This document shows, in pieces, positions 45,690 to 57,399 of a stretch of 64,000 bases of DNA. The stretch lies in assembly GCA_021234155.1 (NCBI GenBank), contig JAJEKV010000028.1:4736567-4800566 (forward strand), in the 5' to 3' direction. Each line of letters opens with the position of its first letter. Within the stretch, counting starts at the first letter, position 1. The notes under the pieces are model-generated. The model was given only the letters and a program-made list of their open reading frames with translations. It was not told the origin of the DNA and ran no database searches. The DNA comes from Isoetes taiwanensis. Lineage: Eukaryota > Streptophyta > Lycopodiopsida > Isoetales > Isoetaceae. The position numbers and the translations under genes were made by a program.

Positions 45690-46150
45690 CATCGTCCTGC
45701 GCATCACCGCGCATTTTGGGTCTTTACTTGCTCAATGAAATCATGGAATAACCTTTGTACTAAGCGCACATGCACATCCGCACAAAGAAACAGGGGCCCC
45801 AACTCCCACCAAAGAAGGCAAAACATGCTCGGGTCCGGGTCAGCGGAACGGATTAAATGCTCCTGCATCGTCATTTGCAACCCTAAAACAAATGTTTGTT
45901 TTGCTACTCTACTCGAACGAGCTTTGTAAATGCCGAGTTCCGAGTTCGAGAGTTACAACATTGATCTGCTTCCTTCAAACATCACTGCGCATTTTTTTTC
46001 GCCTTTACTTGGCTCAATGAAATCATGGAATAACCTGTACTAAGCCTACATGCACATCCGCACAAAAAACAGGGGCCCCAACTCCGGCCAGCAAGGCAAA
46101 ACATGCTCGGGTCTGCAGTGAACGGATTAAATGTACGCATTTTTTTGCGG
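45690..46150 (+). repeat. Tandem pair, ~283 bp offset, plus a diverged third
   Basis: TCAATGAAATCATGGAATAA, CATGCACATCCGCACAAA, CAGGGGCCCCAACTCC and AAAACATGCTCGGGTC appear at about 45732-45835 and again at about 46014-46112. A weaker third copy lies at 46566-46605 (CATGAAATCTTAGGAAAACC). Immediately after that comes the phrase shared with position 346. Confidence 0.85.
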
Positions 46151-47239
46151 TATCTGAACAAGTTAGGGATGTCGTTGGCGGCTTGCTTTCAATATTCCTG
46201 CTGACCTCGTTGCCAAGCTCCGGGGCAATTTCACCACTTAAAATTTGCTCACATGTAAATAAGAATATCAACACACTGTTGCCTTTACCAGACCATGCCA
46301 TGGAAACTTTGAATATGTAGGACAAATCCGGCCGCATCATCCTCTGCCACTCCAAATCTGTTTCCACTCTATCACAAGAACATTAATTTTTTGCAAGAAT
46401 GCCCTGAAATTCTATCCACGAGGCTTGCATCTTCAGCCCCTAAAATAAAAAGAGGGCTTTTGTTGTGAGCCCTTGGATGTTGGACCATTGAAAAAAAAAA
46501 GCTAAATCAACGACTAAGAAATGGTGCACTCTAGATGTACGCATTAGTACATCCATTCGAATACGCCATGAAATCTTAGGAAAACCTTTGTGAAAAGCGT
46601 ACAAAAACACAAAAAAAACCCCCTGTTATTATGCTACATATTCCTAACTCCTTATATTGGTTAGTTATAGGGCACTTTAATTTAGGATAAACTACCCCAA
46701 TTCCATAGGTAGCATGAGTGTTGGCCTAGTTATGAGAGAAATAAGCTAGTTAGGGATTAAAATATGAGTTATTAGAATCAAGTTATGTTAAGTTTTGGGA
46801 GAACGAGGTCTAGTTGCTCCCAAGGACTATAACTTTTTCTAGGTAACTCAGATGGAGGTGATTCTTGCATCAACACGTCGGGTCAGTTTAATTGATCAAG
46901 GAGCGTAGGTCGGCGCGTCAAAATGACATGAAATAGGCCCTAGAGCCAAAGGGGTGTGATCAGTGAAATCGAGTCTTAGAATTCAAAAAGAAACACGAAA
47001 ATCCACCATCACGCCCCCGTATTTTTCTCGCATATAAAAAGTGACGCATATTTCCGCCGTATAAAAAAAAATGAAATTTAAAATTTAAAAAGTGACGGTT
47101 ATTTTTTTCGTTTCGTTTGGTCTTCCGCCATCCGCCTCAAGGGACGCTTCGCCATAGTCGTGACCCTTGCCCACCGCTGCCGACACTATACCAATGCCAT
47201 ACTTCCACCCCTTGTGTGCACATGATCGTGGCCCCGTAT
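46151..47239. other. Intergenic DNA, no gene
   Basis: AT-rich; CATATAAAAAGTGACG and CCGTATAAAAAAAA at 47030-47072 resemble TATA boxes and precede the unusual ORF below, but nothing else supports a promoter. Confidence 0.4.
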
Positions 47240-48470
47240 TCAGCAGTTTATTAGCTACTCTGACCTCAATGTGAACCAAATCTTTGCCGAGCTTGGTGAC
47301 CAGCTCGCTGGGTACCCGGAAAAGCTCGAGTTCCTCTTGACCGAGCTTGTTCAGCTATTTGCCACCAGAGATAGGGTGCCTTACCCTATTTTTCACCTGA
47401 TGGAGCGCTTCTTGCTGAAATTGAACGCCTTAGAGGAGCTGTACACCTTGGTGGAGCAGCCTGACCAAGTTTTGATGTTGGTCAAATTCTACCCTCCTTC
47501 TTGCGTCGAAGTTAGTGAAGATGAGGCAATCCGAGTGGAGGCCCAAGGGATTATTGGGCTGGCCATAACTGATGACGCGCGGGAGATGGAGCATGGAGAA
47601 AGAAGTCCCGAGGTAGAGAGTATGTCTACCTGGGCAAGGGGCAAGCCATAGTTGCCAGGAATCTCATTTACCTTTCCCTTTACTACTTTGATGAGGAGTC
47701 CCAAACCTTTATTTGGGACGAGATTCCTGTATACCTCACCATGGACCTCGTGCATCTCATTCAGCATGACGTGCAAGCTAGGTCGGACAGATACAAAACT
47801 GAGCTGCTGAGGAGGATCAGCGCTCGTCGCCTCGCTGAGATAGAAGAGCGTATGGCAGCTGTATATGCCGCACAACAAGAAGCTGAGGGGGCGGAGCAAC
47901 AACGAGCCGAGCAAGTCGCCAAACAAAATGCTGAGCGAGAGACCCAGCACGAGACTCTGTGATATGAGGAGCAGAACACACAATCGGCCTGGGACCAAAT
48001 CAAAGTCCCCGTTGTCAAACGGAGGCGAAAGAGCACATCACGCAAGTCGGGGAACACCTACAAAGAGAAGCTCCAAATGGTGGGGAATCTTGGCAAGACC
48101 ACGAGCTCTGCCTGCCGGCAGGATTGCGTGGATGCCGCTCGACCTTGCCCCATATCAGGGGGCAAGACCCTTCCCAAGAAGATGCCTCAGCAATGGAAGC
48201 CTCATAGATTTAGACCCGGTACCATGGCAGTGAGGGAGATCCGAAAGTACCAGAAGACTATAGAACTTCTGTTACGGGAGCTTCCCTTCCAATGCTTGGT
48301 CCAAGAGATAGCACAGGAGTATCGGACCGACCTTCAGTTCTAAACCTATACTATGCTCGCCCTCCAAGAGGTCAATGAAGACTATCTGGCCCTTTTTGGG
48401 GATGCCAATCCTTGTACTATCTATGCTACCATCATGCCAAAGATTTGGCCTTGGCACGAAGGATCACAAT
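47240..48470 (+). pseudogene. ORF with a C-terminal histone H3 fold, decayed
   Basis: Open from about 47240 with one frameshift near 47615 and one TGA (47960-47962). The first 230 codons match nothing I know (FAELGDQLAGYPEKLEFLLT, LIYLSLYYFDEESQTFIWDE) and end in a coiled coil (EERMAAVYAAQQEAEGAEQQ). In the same frame after the TGA come a basic tail ([13 protein letters not shown]) and, from about 48199, [29 protein letters not shown] and [15 protein letters not shown], which is histone H3 alpha-N and alpha-1. TAA (48341-48343) stands at the Gln expected there; LALQEVNEDYL, FGDANPC and IMPK follow, and a shifted LARRI at 48451-48465. Loop 1 has canonical H3 length; EDYL and DAN recall CENH3. 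Not functional. Confidence 0.75.
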
Positions 48471-48800
48471 TTGCCCACCATCTTCCCAAGCTATTTTGTA
48501 AATTATTTTGTTGTATATATCTTCGGATGTGAATATAGGAACCTCGATTTGTGTCCATAATCTCTTGATGTGTCTATTTTCATAATTATTTACAAAAAAA
48601 AGGGGGGGAGGGGGGTTAGTAGTTAATAATATTAATGACGTCTGATGCTGGCTTCAGCATACATTTAAATAAAGTGACACTACACAAATTGAGGGTTTCA
48701 TTTCAGGGCGAGGATTTTTTAACCCAAACAGTAATAAGTTTGGTGCGCTCCTTACGGGTCCCATTGTCCAATTGGTCTTTGTGGACGACAAAAATCATTC

Positions 48801-48833
48801 TTTTTTTCTTTCTTTCTTTCTTTCTTTCTTTCT
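48801..48833 (+). repeat. (TTTC)n microsatellite
   Basis: TTTTTTTCTTTC followed by repeated TTTC units, about seven in all. It separates the H3-like ORF from the next decayed coding stretch. Confidence 0.95.
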
Positions 48834-48869
48834 CTTTTGCTCTCCTTGTTCTCTTATTCCTCCTCCACC

Positions 48870-50160
48870 CCTCGAATGGATGCTGCTACTCTTCCCCAAT
48901 GATACCAGGATGGTGAGCACTGGGATCCCCAGGTTCGCATTGACCTGCTGAATCCCTACTTGTTTCAAAACATCTACTTGATCACCAACATGCAGGTGCA
49001 CCCAAATTATGCTGCATTCCTTGAGGTTTACATTCCGGAGATGGTCCCGCTCTGCATTACCCTTGGAGACCCACCTCACCTCTATTTAGATAGGGAGATG
49101 CTGTGGGAGATGTTGGGGAATGATTCTCACGCTATCAATGTGCTAAAAGAGAATCTCCAATTGGACAAGCACCCCCCGTCGTGTTATATAAGGGCCAAAG
49201 GTGCTTCGACGTAAAGTTTGCGTTGGCCATTCTTATGGACCAATACGTCGAGGATGAAGCCTTGCCTGCAAAGAAGGGAAAGCACCAGCGATACCGATTG
49301 ACGAGGACGATGAGCGTGTCAGTAAGGATGATTTTGTTCGCTAATTAGTCGAGCAAATGCCGCTGCACTAAGACTAGGGAGCCTGACTTACTGGACTGGA
49401 TACCCTCCTGGTTATACAGCATGATGGTCAAGAATACCTCCTCTTGGAGGATATTATATAGACTTACCACATTATTGCTGACCTCAAGTCCAAGATCAAG
49501 ACACAATAAGAGCTTGCCGAGTATTGTATGGACGACTTCATCGACTTCAGCTTGGCCGAGCTCCCCTCAGAGGTACAGTGACAGCCACCTCAGGAAGCCT
49601 TAGCTGCTATGGGATCTCGTGTTCCAAATATTAATGTGGTGGATTCCCATGGAATCGGATGAATAAGGGGAAGAACTTTGTGACAACAAGGATCATTTGG
49701 GGGAAGAAAAGCAAGAAGCTAAGGAAGAGGAGGTCACTATAGACCTCGACAAGGAGGTGGCCAGCTCAATTATTCTTGAGGCCCGTGTCTTGGGAAATTA
49801 TATCACCCATTTCTTCCTTTCGACTTTTAAGCAAGGTGCTCGGGATCTGGCTCCGAAGGCCGAGGCATCATGGTGGGCACTCCGTGCTTTATCCACCTTA
49901 GTCGAGCATAAGAAACTTCAGCCTCGCACGCTGACGTATGTGCTCGTGCGTCGTGATCTTGTTTTGGCTGCCCTAAGGCAGGATATTGCACCATGGATGA
50001 GCATGAGACTCCTTGTGGCTGCTCCATTGGCCAAGGGATTTCCCAATGAGATTGCCTCTGCAGCTGCTCTTACCAGTAGCCCCAGTGTCACCTTGCTTTG
50101 ACACTGCCAACCGCCGGTGCCTCCTACTCCGATGGATGAGGATGCAGGATCTAGTTCCTA
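48870..50160 (+). pseudogene. Unrecognised decayed coding stretch
   Basis: Several open pieces in changing frames: HPNYAAFLEVYIPEMVPLCI and LYLDREMLWEMLGND at 48960-49214; FDVKFALAILMDQYVEDEAL in another frame near 49207-49265; and a 134-codon frame 49697-50101 with an acidic start and the helical ITHFFLSTFKQGARDLAPKA. Amino-acid composition is protein-like and stops often sit at CAA/CGA-like positions. I recognise no family. It might be one gene with the H3-fold ORF upstream, on the same strand and similarly decayed. Confidence 0.45.
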
Positions 50161-50359
50161 ATTGTAATTTTTTATTATAGATGTATGTCCATAATTGTGT
50201 AACAAGAAATTTGGCACTTGTATGCCATTCTTTAATTTAACTTTTTGATATTTTATGTCTTCCCCTCTCTGTCTAATAAATGCTCTACATGCAAATTATA
50301 AGTTTATGGTTGTACACCTTGCTTATATTTATTCTTTATTTGTATTTTAGACGGTGCAC

Positions 50360-51430
50360 GTCCCCCTCCTTGGGCGACCCCCGTGCAACTAGGTCGTCTA
50401 ACCCCAGAGCAAGAGCTCACACCTAAGAAGCGTCAACTTACTGAGCTCCAAGCCTATGTACTCTAAGACAATCCGCCAGCAATACTGCAAGAGTATAGTC
50501 CCGAAATTCCTATTGTAGCTAATCATCAGCTGCCACCACCACCTGCACCAGTACTTGCTTCAGCTACATTCACACGCTCAAAACGTACACGGAGCAATTC
50601 ATCATTCGATGTAAGTTTCGATTTGTCGAAGCCATCCGATTCCTCCGAATTGTGTGAAGATCATACTACCAGAAGACATTGGATCCTGCCATCACAAGCA
50701 TTTGGAATAAGCATAAGTTGGCCCAATTTTTGTGTAAAACCAGATCGGGTGTGGATGTCGAATCCTGGTTAGATGAGATGCATGAGTTCGGCATATTATA
50801 TGGCATGACAAAGACATATATCAGCAAGATTGCTACCACCAACCTCATGGGGTCAGCCCGTATGGAAAGGATATGCACGTTCTTATGGATTGACAAGAGG
50901 CAGGTGCCGATACAAAATTTTTGCTAAAGCATTCAAATCTAATTATGTCCCCAGAGTGCACTACTGCCAACAGATTCAGACTTTTTACTGCCTGGAATAG
51001 AGGAACCTCACAGTCCAGGCATATACGGATGAGTTCATGCATCTACGGTTGTATGTTCCAGGAATTAATGACCGCAGGGCAGTTGAGGGTTATATTGAGG
51101 TGTTATCCCCCACAGTTCGAAAGATGGTGCAAGCCATAGATCCAAAAACAGTAGCAGAGGCCGAAGCTAAGGCCCTTAGCTTGGAGGATGATAGTCCCAA
51201 ATACTAGTCACAACGTTCCTCTACCTTAGTCAGAATAGGAACTCCTCAGTCGTCTATGTACTAGAAACAAGACAAGAAAGTCTCTTCCAGTGTACCAGAT
51301 AAGTCCGTTAATGCCACAGGAACCATGCGAGAGGTTCTGCAAGTAAATCTAAAGGAAGCTCGAGAGCAGTTACGAAAAGACAGAGCCTGTTATCGGTATT
51401 TCCGACCAAGACATCGCATGTAGGAATGCC
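50360..51430 (+). pseudogene. Chromovirus gag, decayed
   Basis: Frames carry a capsid-like region: QFLCKTRSGVDVESWLDEMH at about 50720, YVPRVHYCQQIQTFYCLE near 50950, and NLTVQAYTDEFMHLRLYVPG, NDRRAVEGYIEVLSPTVRKM to about 51130. A single damaged zinc knuckle may be at 51388-51430 (CYRYFRPRHRM, stop, ECP). Preceded by a T-rich tract ending TTTTAG, splice-acceptor-like. Many stops. Confidence 0.72.
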
Positions 51431-51468
51431 CATGCGTTATTCAAATTGCACAAGACGCCCTCACAAAA

Positions 51469-51780
51469 GTGGATTGGAATGAGGTGTTACCATCATTTGA
51501 TCCTCCAATCATTGCGGATGGCGAAGCTCCAGACTATATACAAGGTGAATCCCACATATATGCCGCTATTGAAACAAGTCAAGCTGATAGTCAAGCTTCC
51601 CGTATATCCACAGTTGGCCAAGTAGATAGTAAGCCTTTTGTCATCCTTATGGATACGGGTGGTACGCATTATTTCGCTTCACCTAGAATGGCAGAAGTCT
51701 TACAGCTGGCTAGTGGGGCCGTGCATCATACACAAGGCCGACGCATTAATTTGAACATCCAGTTGCTCTAGGAGCCGAAA
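51469..51780 (+). pseudogene. Chromovirus aspartic protease
   Basis: An open frame of 100 codons with ISTVGQVDSKPFVILMDTGG followed by THYFAS: a canonical DTG catalytic triad. Ends at a stop at 51769-51771. It would mature the gag-pol precursor. Confidence 0.8.
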
Positions 51781-51929
51781 TTATGAACATCGGCCAATAT
51801 GATCTCATCGTGGAAATTCTTGGTTGTTGCAAAAGCAAACATTGATTGTGAGAAGCAAGAAGTTACCTTTACTGCAACTAATGGGGCTTGTGTAACTATG
51901 GCAGGTAAACCACTTATTCCAATTATATA

Positions 51930-53360
51930 ATGTATTTCATTGCGTCAGTTGGACAAAGAGTCAAGGGATATCAGGTTGCTTGCATTGTTAGGCTTGCATT
52001 AGTACAGGCGATTTCTAAACATGAAGAAATCATTAGAAGCTTGTCCAAAGCAATTGCTGCCTTATTTTGTGAATTCCATGACCTCTTTCCCAATGAAATT
52101 ACCACCCTTTAGAGGTGTGGAATGTGAAATCACACTGGAACCCGGTATAGGCCACGTATCATATGAGCACACCCGAATTGATAGAGCTCAAGAAGCAGCT
52201 ACAAGACCTTCTCAAGTTGGGACTCCTTCGGCCAAGTGTATCACCCTTTGGTGCCCCTATTTTGTTTGTGAAGAAAAAGGATGGTACCTTGCGCATGTGC
52301 ATTGATTACAAGCAGTTGAATAAGCATACAATTAAGAATCGGTATGCTCTACCGCGTGCCGATGATCTGATGGATCAATTGCAAGAGGCAAAGTACTTTA
52401 TGAAGATTGATCTTTGTTCAGGATATCACCAGATAAGGATTGAAGAGGATGACATCCATAAGTCTGCCTTTCGGACACGTTATGGGCACTATGAGTTTAC
52501 TGTTGTGGGCTAACCAATGCCTCTGCTACATTCACGAGGTTGATGAACGATGTCTTCTGCGAATATCCAGATGACTTTGTCCTTTCTTTGATGATATCCT
52601 TATCTACAGCAAAAACTTGGAGAACCATGAGCAGCATCTGCGGTTGGCCCTCCAAAAATTGAGACGCCATCAACTTTATACTAAGTTTCCAAATGCAAAT
52701 TTGCAACTACCACGGTGGATTACTTAGGACACATTGTCTATATGGATGGCATATCAACGGATCCAGCCAAGATTGGAGCAGTAAAAGATTGGGCTGTTCC
52801 AACAAATGTGTCGGAGATCCGCAATTTTCTAGCTTTGGCGGGCTATTACTGCTGAAAATTAGTTAAGGACTTCGCCAAGCTTGCAGCGCCTCTTACAGAC
52901 CTTATAAAACATGACAAGATTAAGGATTGGATGGCGTATTGGAAAGAGAATGTCCAGACCGGATTTTAGTCATTAAAGGACGCTTTGACGACCGCCTTAC
53001 CTTCCCTAATCCTTAGAAGGATAAGTGGGTTGCCATAGACGCCAGTAAGATTGCCACGGGCGGTGTCTTAATGCAAGAAGATAGGGTAATCACGTATGAT
53101 CCTAGGAAGATGAACGATGCCGAACAGCGATACCCCACACATGATCAGGAGTTACTTGCAGTTGTGTGTGCCTCCGTATTTGGAGACATTACTTGCTTGG
53201 GTGACTATTCCAATTGGATACAGGAAGTCTTCAATATATCTTCACACAACCCTACCTCAATTTTAGGTAGCGACAATTGATGGAATTCCTGGAGGAATAT
53301 GACTTTGAAGTTGTGTATAATCTAGGCAAGCATAATGTTATTACCGACGCTCTTTCCAGG
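51930..53360 (+). pseudogene. Chromovirus reverse transcriptase and RNase H
   Basis: RT is open at 52163-52513 with [40 protein letters not shown] and [18 protein letters not shown], the palm motif A. The YxDD box lies after a frame break and is damaged (CPFFDDILIYS-like near 52578). Then DYLGHIVYMDGISTDPAKI in another frame. RNase H: VAIDASKIATGGVLMQEDR at about 53030 and AEQRYPTHDQELLAVVCA, then YDFEVVYNLGKHNVITDALS. Several stops and indels. It differs clearly from the Tat-like RT at 17795. Confidence 0.92.
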
Positions 53361-54420
53361 CATCCATTGGTCACTCGAACGCATTGTAGAACGATTTCCA
53401 CTCTTACCAATGAGTTTGGTAAGCATATAGAGCAAACTCTTCCTTTAGATCATGAATTTCAACAATATGGCAAAGTCTATCCGAAGAGGCCAGACCGGAT
53501 AAGGAGACGAAAGCCTTTCGCCATTATACGAAGGAAGGTAACCTTCTTTATTGCAAGAATAAGTTATGTGTGTCAGAAACATCAGGAGTTTGTAAACTTA
53601 TTCTCCACGATACACATAACAGTTCTACATCGGGGCATGCGGGATTTATGAAGACATTTTTAAGATCCGCTTCAGCTATTTTTGGCCAGGAATGAAGAGA
53701 CACATTGGAGATACATTAAGCAATGTCAGATATATCAATAAAAAAAGACGAAACAATTACGAATATCAGGAGAATTGCAGCCCTTGGACGTTCCTAATGC
53801 AAAGTGGGAAGTTATTACCATAGACTTTATCGTGGGGCTTCCGCGCACTCGAAGGGGCTTTGATGCTCTAATGGTTGTGGTCGACAAACTTTTCAAAATG
53901 GCTTATTTCTTGCCATGTCGAACCACGGACACCGCATTAGACATTGTCTTGTTGTTCACAAGAGAGATATTCCGCCTTCATGGGATGCCCCATACCATTA
54001 TATCAGATCGGAATCCTAAGTTTGTTAGTGCATTTTGGAAGAATTTCTTTAGCACTATTCAAACTAAGCTTGCCATGAGTACCGCTTACCACTCGCAGAT
54101 GGATGGCCAAACATAGCATACCAATCACATAATAGAAGATATGCTACATAACTATGTCTGGAACAAGCAATCCCAATGGGCAGATTATATTCATTAGGTG
54201 GAGTTTGCACATAACAGTACCAAGCAGGAGTCCTCTAGGATGTCTCCTTTTATGACCAACTATGGCTACCAATGCCTCATTCCAGACACGTGGCATAATC
54301 CCATTTCCAAGGTGGAAGTCTCTCGGCAATTACTTACAGATATGCAGGCCTTAGTCGAAGAAGTTTGAGGGCATTTGTTAGCTACCAGAACCCGGCAAAA
54401 GAGCCTTGCCGATAGACATC
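53360..54420 (+). pseudogene. Chromovirus integrase
   Basis: Zinc domain remnants at about 53620-53740 (HRGM/GHAG-type and a QCQIYQ pair). The core is open at 53775-54116: LDVPNAKWEVITIDFIVGLP with the first Asp, YFLPCRTTDTALDIVLLFTR, IISDRNPKFVSAFWK with the second Asp, and YHSQMDGQT, whose next codon is a stop where the Glu-bearing segment should follow. Core and C-terminal pieces continue in other frames to about 54420. Confidence 0.9.
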
Positions 54421-54689
54421 AGATGCCATGAGAATTTCAGTTGGCAAATACGTGTGGCTAAAAATTAAGGTGAAGCAGGCCAAGCTCAAAATTGGCAATT
54501 GTTTTAAGCTGGCACCTAGATGGGTGGACCCTTTGAGATAACTGAGAGGATAGACTTCTAAGCCTGCCGATTGAGTTTACTCGTACATCTGAAGGTCCAT
54601 AAAGTCTTTCATGTGAGCCTTCTCAATAAGCATACACACGATCCAGAAGAGATCCTCAATACGCCCACTTCTGGAGATGACGGAAGATC

Positions 54690-54853
54690 AGCTGGAAACT
54701 GTTCCTGAGGCTCTCCTTGATCGTGCATATAAGTAGACCCGCATAACTCAAATATTACAGTATTTGGTTAAGTGGAAACACTTACTAACAGAAGATGCAA
54801 CCTGGGTTCTCAAAGCGGATTTGGACAAGGCTTACCCAGACTTTATGTGGTAA
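54690..54853 (+). pseudogene. Chromodomain at the integrase C-terminus
   Basis: ETVPEALLDRAY, a stop, then ITQILQYLVKWKHLLTEDAT and WVLKADLDKAYPDFMW. YLVKWK, DATW and a final Tyr/Phe are the aromatic-cage and fold residues of chromodomains that chromoviruses use to target chromatin. The first cage position is changed or lost. Coding ends with TAA at 54851-54853. Confidence 0.88.
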
Positions 54854-55018
54854 TGCCAGGGCCGAACCATTCATGATGTGATCGACTCAAACTCCAATGG
54901 TAAGCCTCCGGCAGGGGTCAAGTGCGTATTTGATCTGGTAGGGATCATGTAAGGGGTTGGGCTAGACGCATCCTAGCACACTCACCCCGGTTTTTGGTCC
55001 ACTGTTGAAAACATCAGT

Positions 55019-55580
55019 TTTGGTAGGTCTACATGTCCTGTTTTCAAAGAATCCTACATGTGGATTTGTGAAGGTATGGTTTTGTTCGATAATGGTGTTC
55101 TTTTTTCAGTGGACTAAAACATCCACTGTTGTTTTGTAGTTTCTTCTATTGTGACATGTCATTTTATAATACAATCCACTGTAGGAAAGAGTACTTGAAT
55201 TTCTACATGTCTAATAATTCTATTGTCACATGTCTTTATAGATGTAAGAAAGAATATTTGATTCTCTACATGTCCTATACTTCCATTCACATGTCTTTAT
55301 AGTAGTAGGACAGAGTACTTTATTTGCTAAGGCATTGTAGGAAAGAATACATGAATTACGACATGTGTAATACTTCTATTCTCACATGTCTTTATAGAAG
55401 TAGGAAAGAGTACTTGATTCTCTACATGTTCTATCCTTCCATATCACGGGTCTTTATAGTGGTAGGACAGAGTACTTGATTTGCTACATGTGATGCACGC
55501 CGCACGATCACATGTTCTTATACTAGTATTCCATGTAACACAAGTTACTTCAACTACTTCAATTACTTAACACCTATTTT
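55019..55580 (+). repeat. CACTA-2 subterminal repeats
   Basis: About eight imperfect copies of a ~70 bp unit around CTACATGT, CACATGTCTTTATAGTAG and GGACAGAGTACTTGATT. They lie between the terminal repeat and the satellite. Confidence 0.88.
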
Positions 55581-55597
55581 TGCATAACGTGGGCACC

Positions 55598-57141
55598 AAC
55601 ATGCCAAGGTGGCTCTAACATGCCACCTAGGCTCAAACATGCCAAGGTGGCTCCAACATGCCACCTAGGCTCCAACATGACAAAATGGCTCAAACATGCC
55701 ACCCTAGGCTCCAACGTTAACTCAAACATGCCACGCTGCTCCAACATGCCACCTATGCTCCAACTTGCCAAGGTGGCTCAAATATGCCACGTGGTTCCAA
55801 CATGCCACCTAGGGCTCCAACATTCCTAGGCGGCTCAAACATGCCACATAGGCTCAAACATGCCATGCAGGGCTCACTTAGGCTCCAACATGCCAAGGTG
55901 GCTCCAACATGCCACCTAGGCTCAAACATGCCAAGGTGGCTCAAACATGCCACCTAGGCTCCCAACATGCCACCTAGGCTCAAACATGCCGTGTGGCTCA
56001 AACATGCCAAGGTGGGCTCAAACATGCCACCTAGGCTCCAACATGCCACCTAGGCTCAAACATGCCAAGGTGGCTCAAACATGCCACGTGGGCTCCACCA
56101 TGCCACCTAGCCTCCAACATGCCAAGGTGGCTCACAACATGCCACCCTAGGCTTAAATATGCCAAGTTGGCTCAAACATGCCACCTAGGCTCCAACATGC
56201 CACCGTGGCTCTAACCCCGCCACCTAGGCTCAAACATGCCACATGGGCTCCAACATGCCACGCGTGCCAAGGTGGCTCCAACATGCCACCTAGGCTCCAA
56301 CATGCTCAAACATGCCACGCCGCTCTAACATGCCACCCATGCTCCAACTTGCCAAGGTGGCTCAAATATGCCACGTGGGCTCCAACATGCCAAGGTGGCT
56401 CAAGCATGCCACACAGCTCCAACATGCCACCTAGGCTCTAACATGGCAAGGTGGCTCAAACATGCCACGTGGTCTCCAACATGCCACCTAGGCTCCAACA
56501 TGCCAAGGTGGCTCCAACATGCCAAGGTGGCTCAAACATGCCACCTAGGCTCCAACGTGTCAAACATGCCAAGGTGGCTCAAACATGCCACGTGGGCTCC
56601 AACATGCCAAGGTGGCTCAAACATGCCACCTAGGCTCAAACATGCCAAGGAGGTTCCCACATGCCAAGGTGGCTCAAACATGCCACCTAGGCTCAAACAT
56701 GCCAAGGTGGCTCAAACATGCCACCTAGGTCGCAACATGACAACAAATGGCTCAAACATGCCACCTAGGCTCCAACGTGCTCAAACATGCCACGTGGGCT
56801 CCAACATTCCACCTATGCTCCAACTTGCCAAGGTGGCTCAAATATGCCACGTGGGCTCCAACATGCCACCTAGGCTCCAACATTCCTAGGTGGCTCAAAC
56901 ATGCCATCTAGGCTCCAACATGCCACCCAGGCTCAAACATGCCGTGGCTCAAACATGCCAAGGTGGGCTCCAAACATGCCACCTAGGCTCCAACATGCCA
57001 AGGTGGCTCAAACATGCCACGTGGACTCCATAATGCCACGTGGGCTCCAACATGCCAAGGTGGCTCCAACATGCCATGCAGGCTCCAACATGCCAAGGTG
57101 GCTCATGCATGCCACCTAGTCTCAAGCATGCCACCTAGGCA
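55598..57141 (-). repeat. 19 bp / 38 bp satellite array 2
   Basis: About 80 units of the same satellite as 31162-32615 but in reverse complement (CCAAGGTGGCTCAAACATG and CCACCTAGGCTCCAACATG). Forms with CCACGTGG again occur. A 173-codon open frame at 56368-56889 comes only from the repeat. Seen from the nearest CACTA end, the orientation equals that of array 1. Confidence 0.97.
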
Positions 57142-57284
57142 CCCCAAGTGGTGACATGGCATGCCAAGTAAGCAAGGTCAAGTTTTGACTAGGCCAAAAA
57201 ACCAAAGATGTCCATCTTTGGTCTTTTCATTGGGTGATGTTGGCAAATTTTTAGGTGACATGGCTAGATGATGGTGACATGGAC
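57126..57284 (+). repeat. 160 bp inverted repeat, left arm
   Basis: Matches the reverse complement of 62488-62645 at roughly 93 percent: shared words include AAGTGGTGACATGGCATG, CAAGTTTTGACTAGGCC and CATTGGGTGATGTTGGCAAA. With the satellite outside each arm, the two sides mirror each other. Confidence 0.95.
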
Positions 57285-57399
57285 CTTGGATGTCTTTACA
57301 AACACCGCAGCACCTCGAGCACCTCGGCCGCCCCTTTCTTGTGAAGGGGAGTCTCCGAAAGGTATATATATCTTTGGTGCAGTTTTTCTTATGTATGCA

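Larger units (their letters stand above)
54979..57284 (+). mobile_element. CACTA transposon 2, left end
   Basis: Starts CACTCACCCCGGTTTTTGG then TCCACTGTTG and CAG, aligning with the CACTA-1 end after a two-base deletion in the CACTA word. It begins 125 bases after the chromodomain stop, so it interrupts the chromovirus 3' region (possible target GCA, 54976-54978). Its right end is not in the window. Layout from the end inward, terminal repeat, subterminal repeats, satellite, mirrors the right end of CACTA-1. Confidence 0.82.

Noticed and set aside
43500-54978. Complete LTR pair for the chromovirus
   Set aside because: A primer site exists at 44346, but I found no sequence after the chromodomain that matches the DNA before 44346, so I do not claim the LTRs or the element's limits.
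56368-56889. 173-codon open frame rich in CHLGSNMP repeats
   Set aside because: It lies wholly in the 19 bp satellite. A 19-base period without stops stays open in several frames, so it is a by-product and not a gene. The same holds for open frames at 31398-32554.
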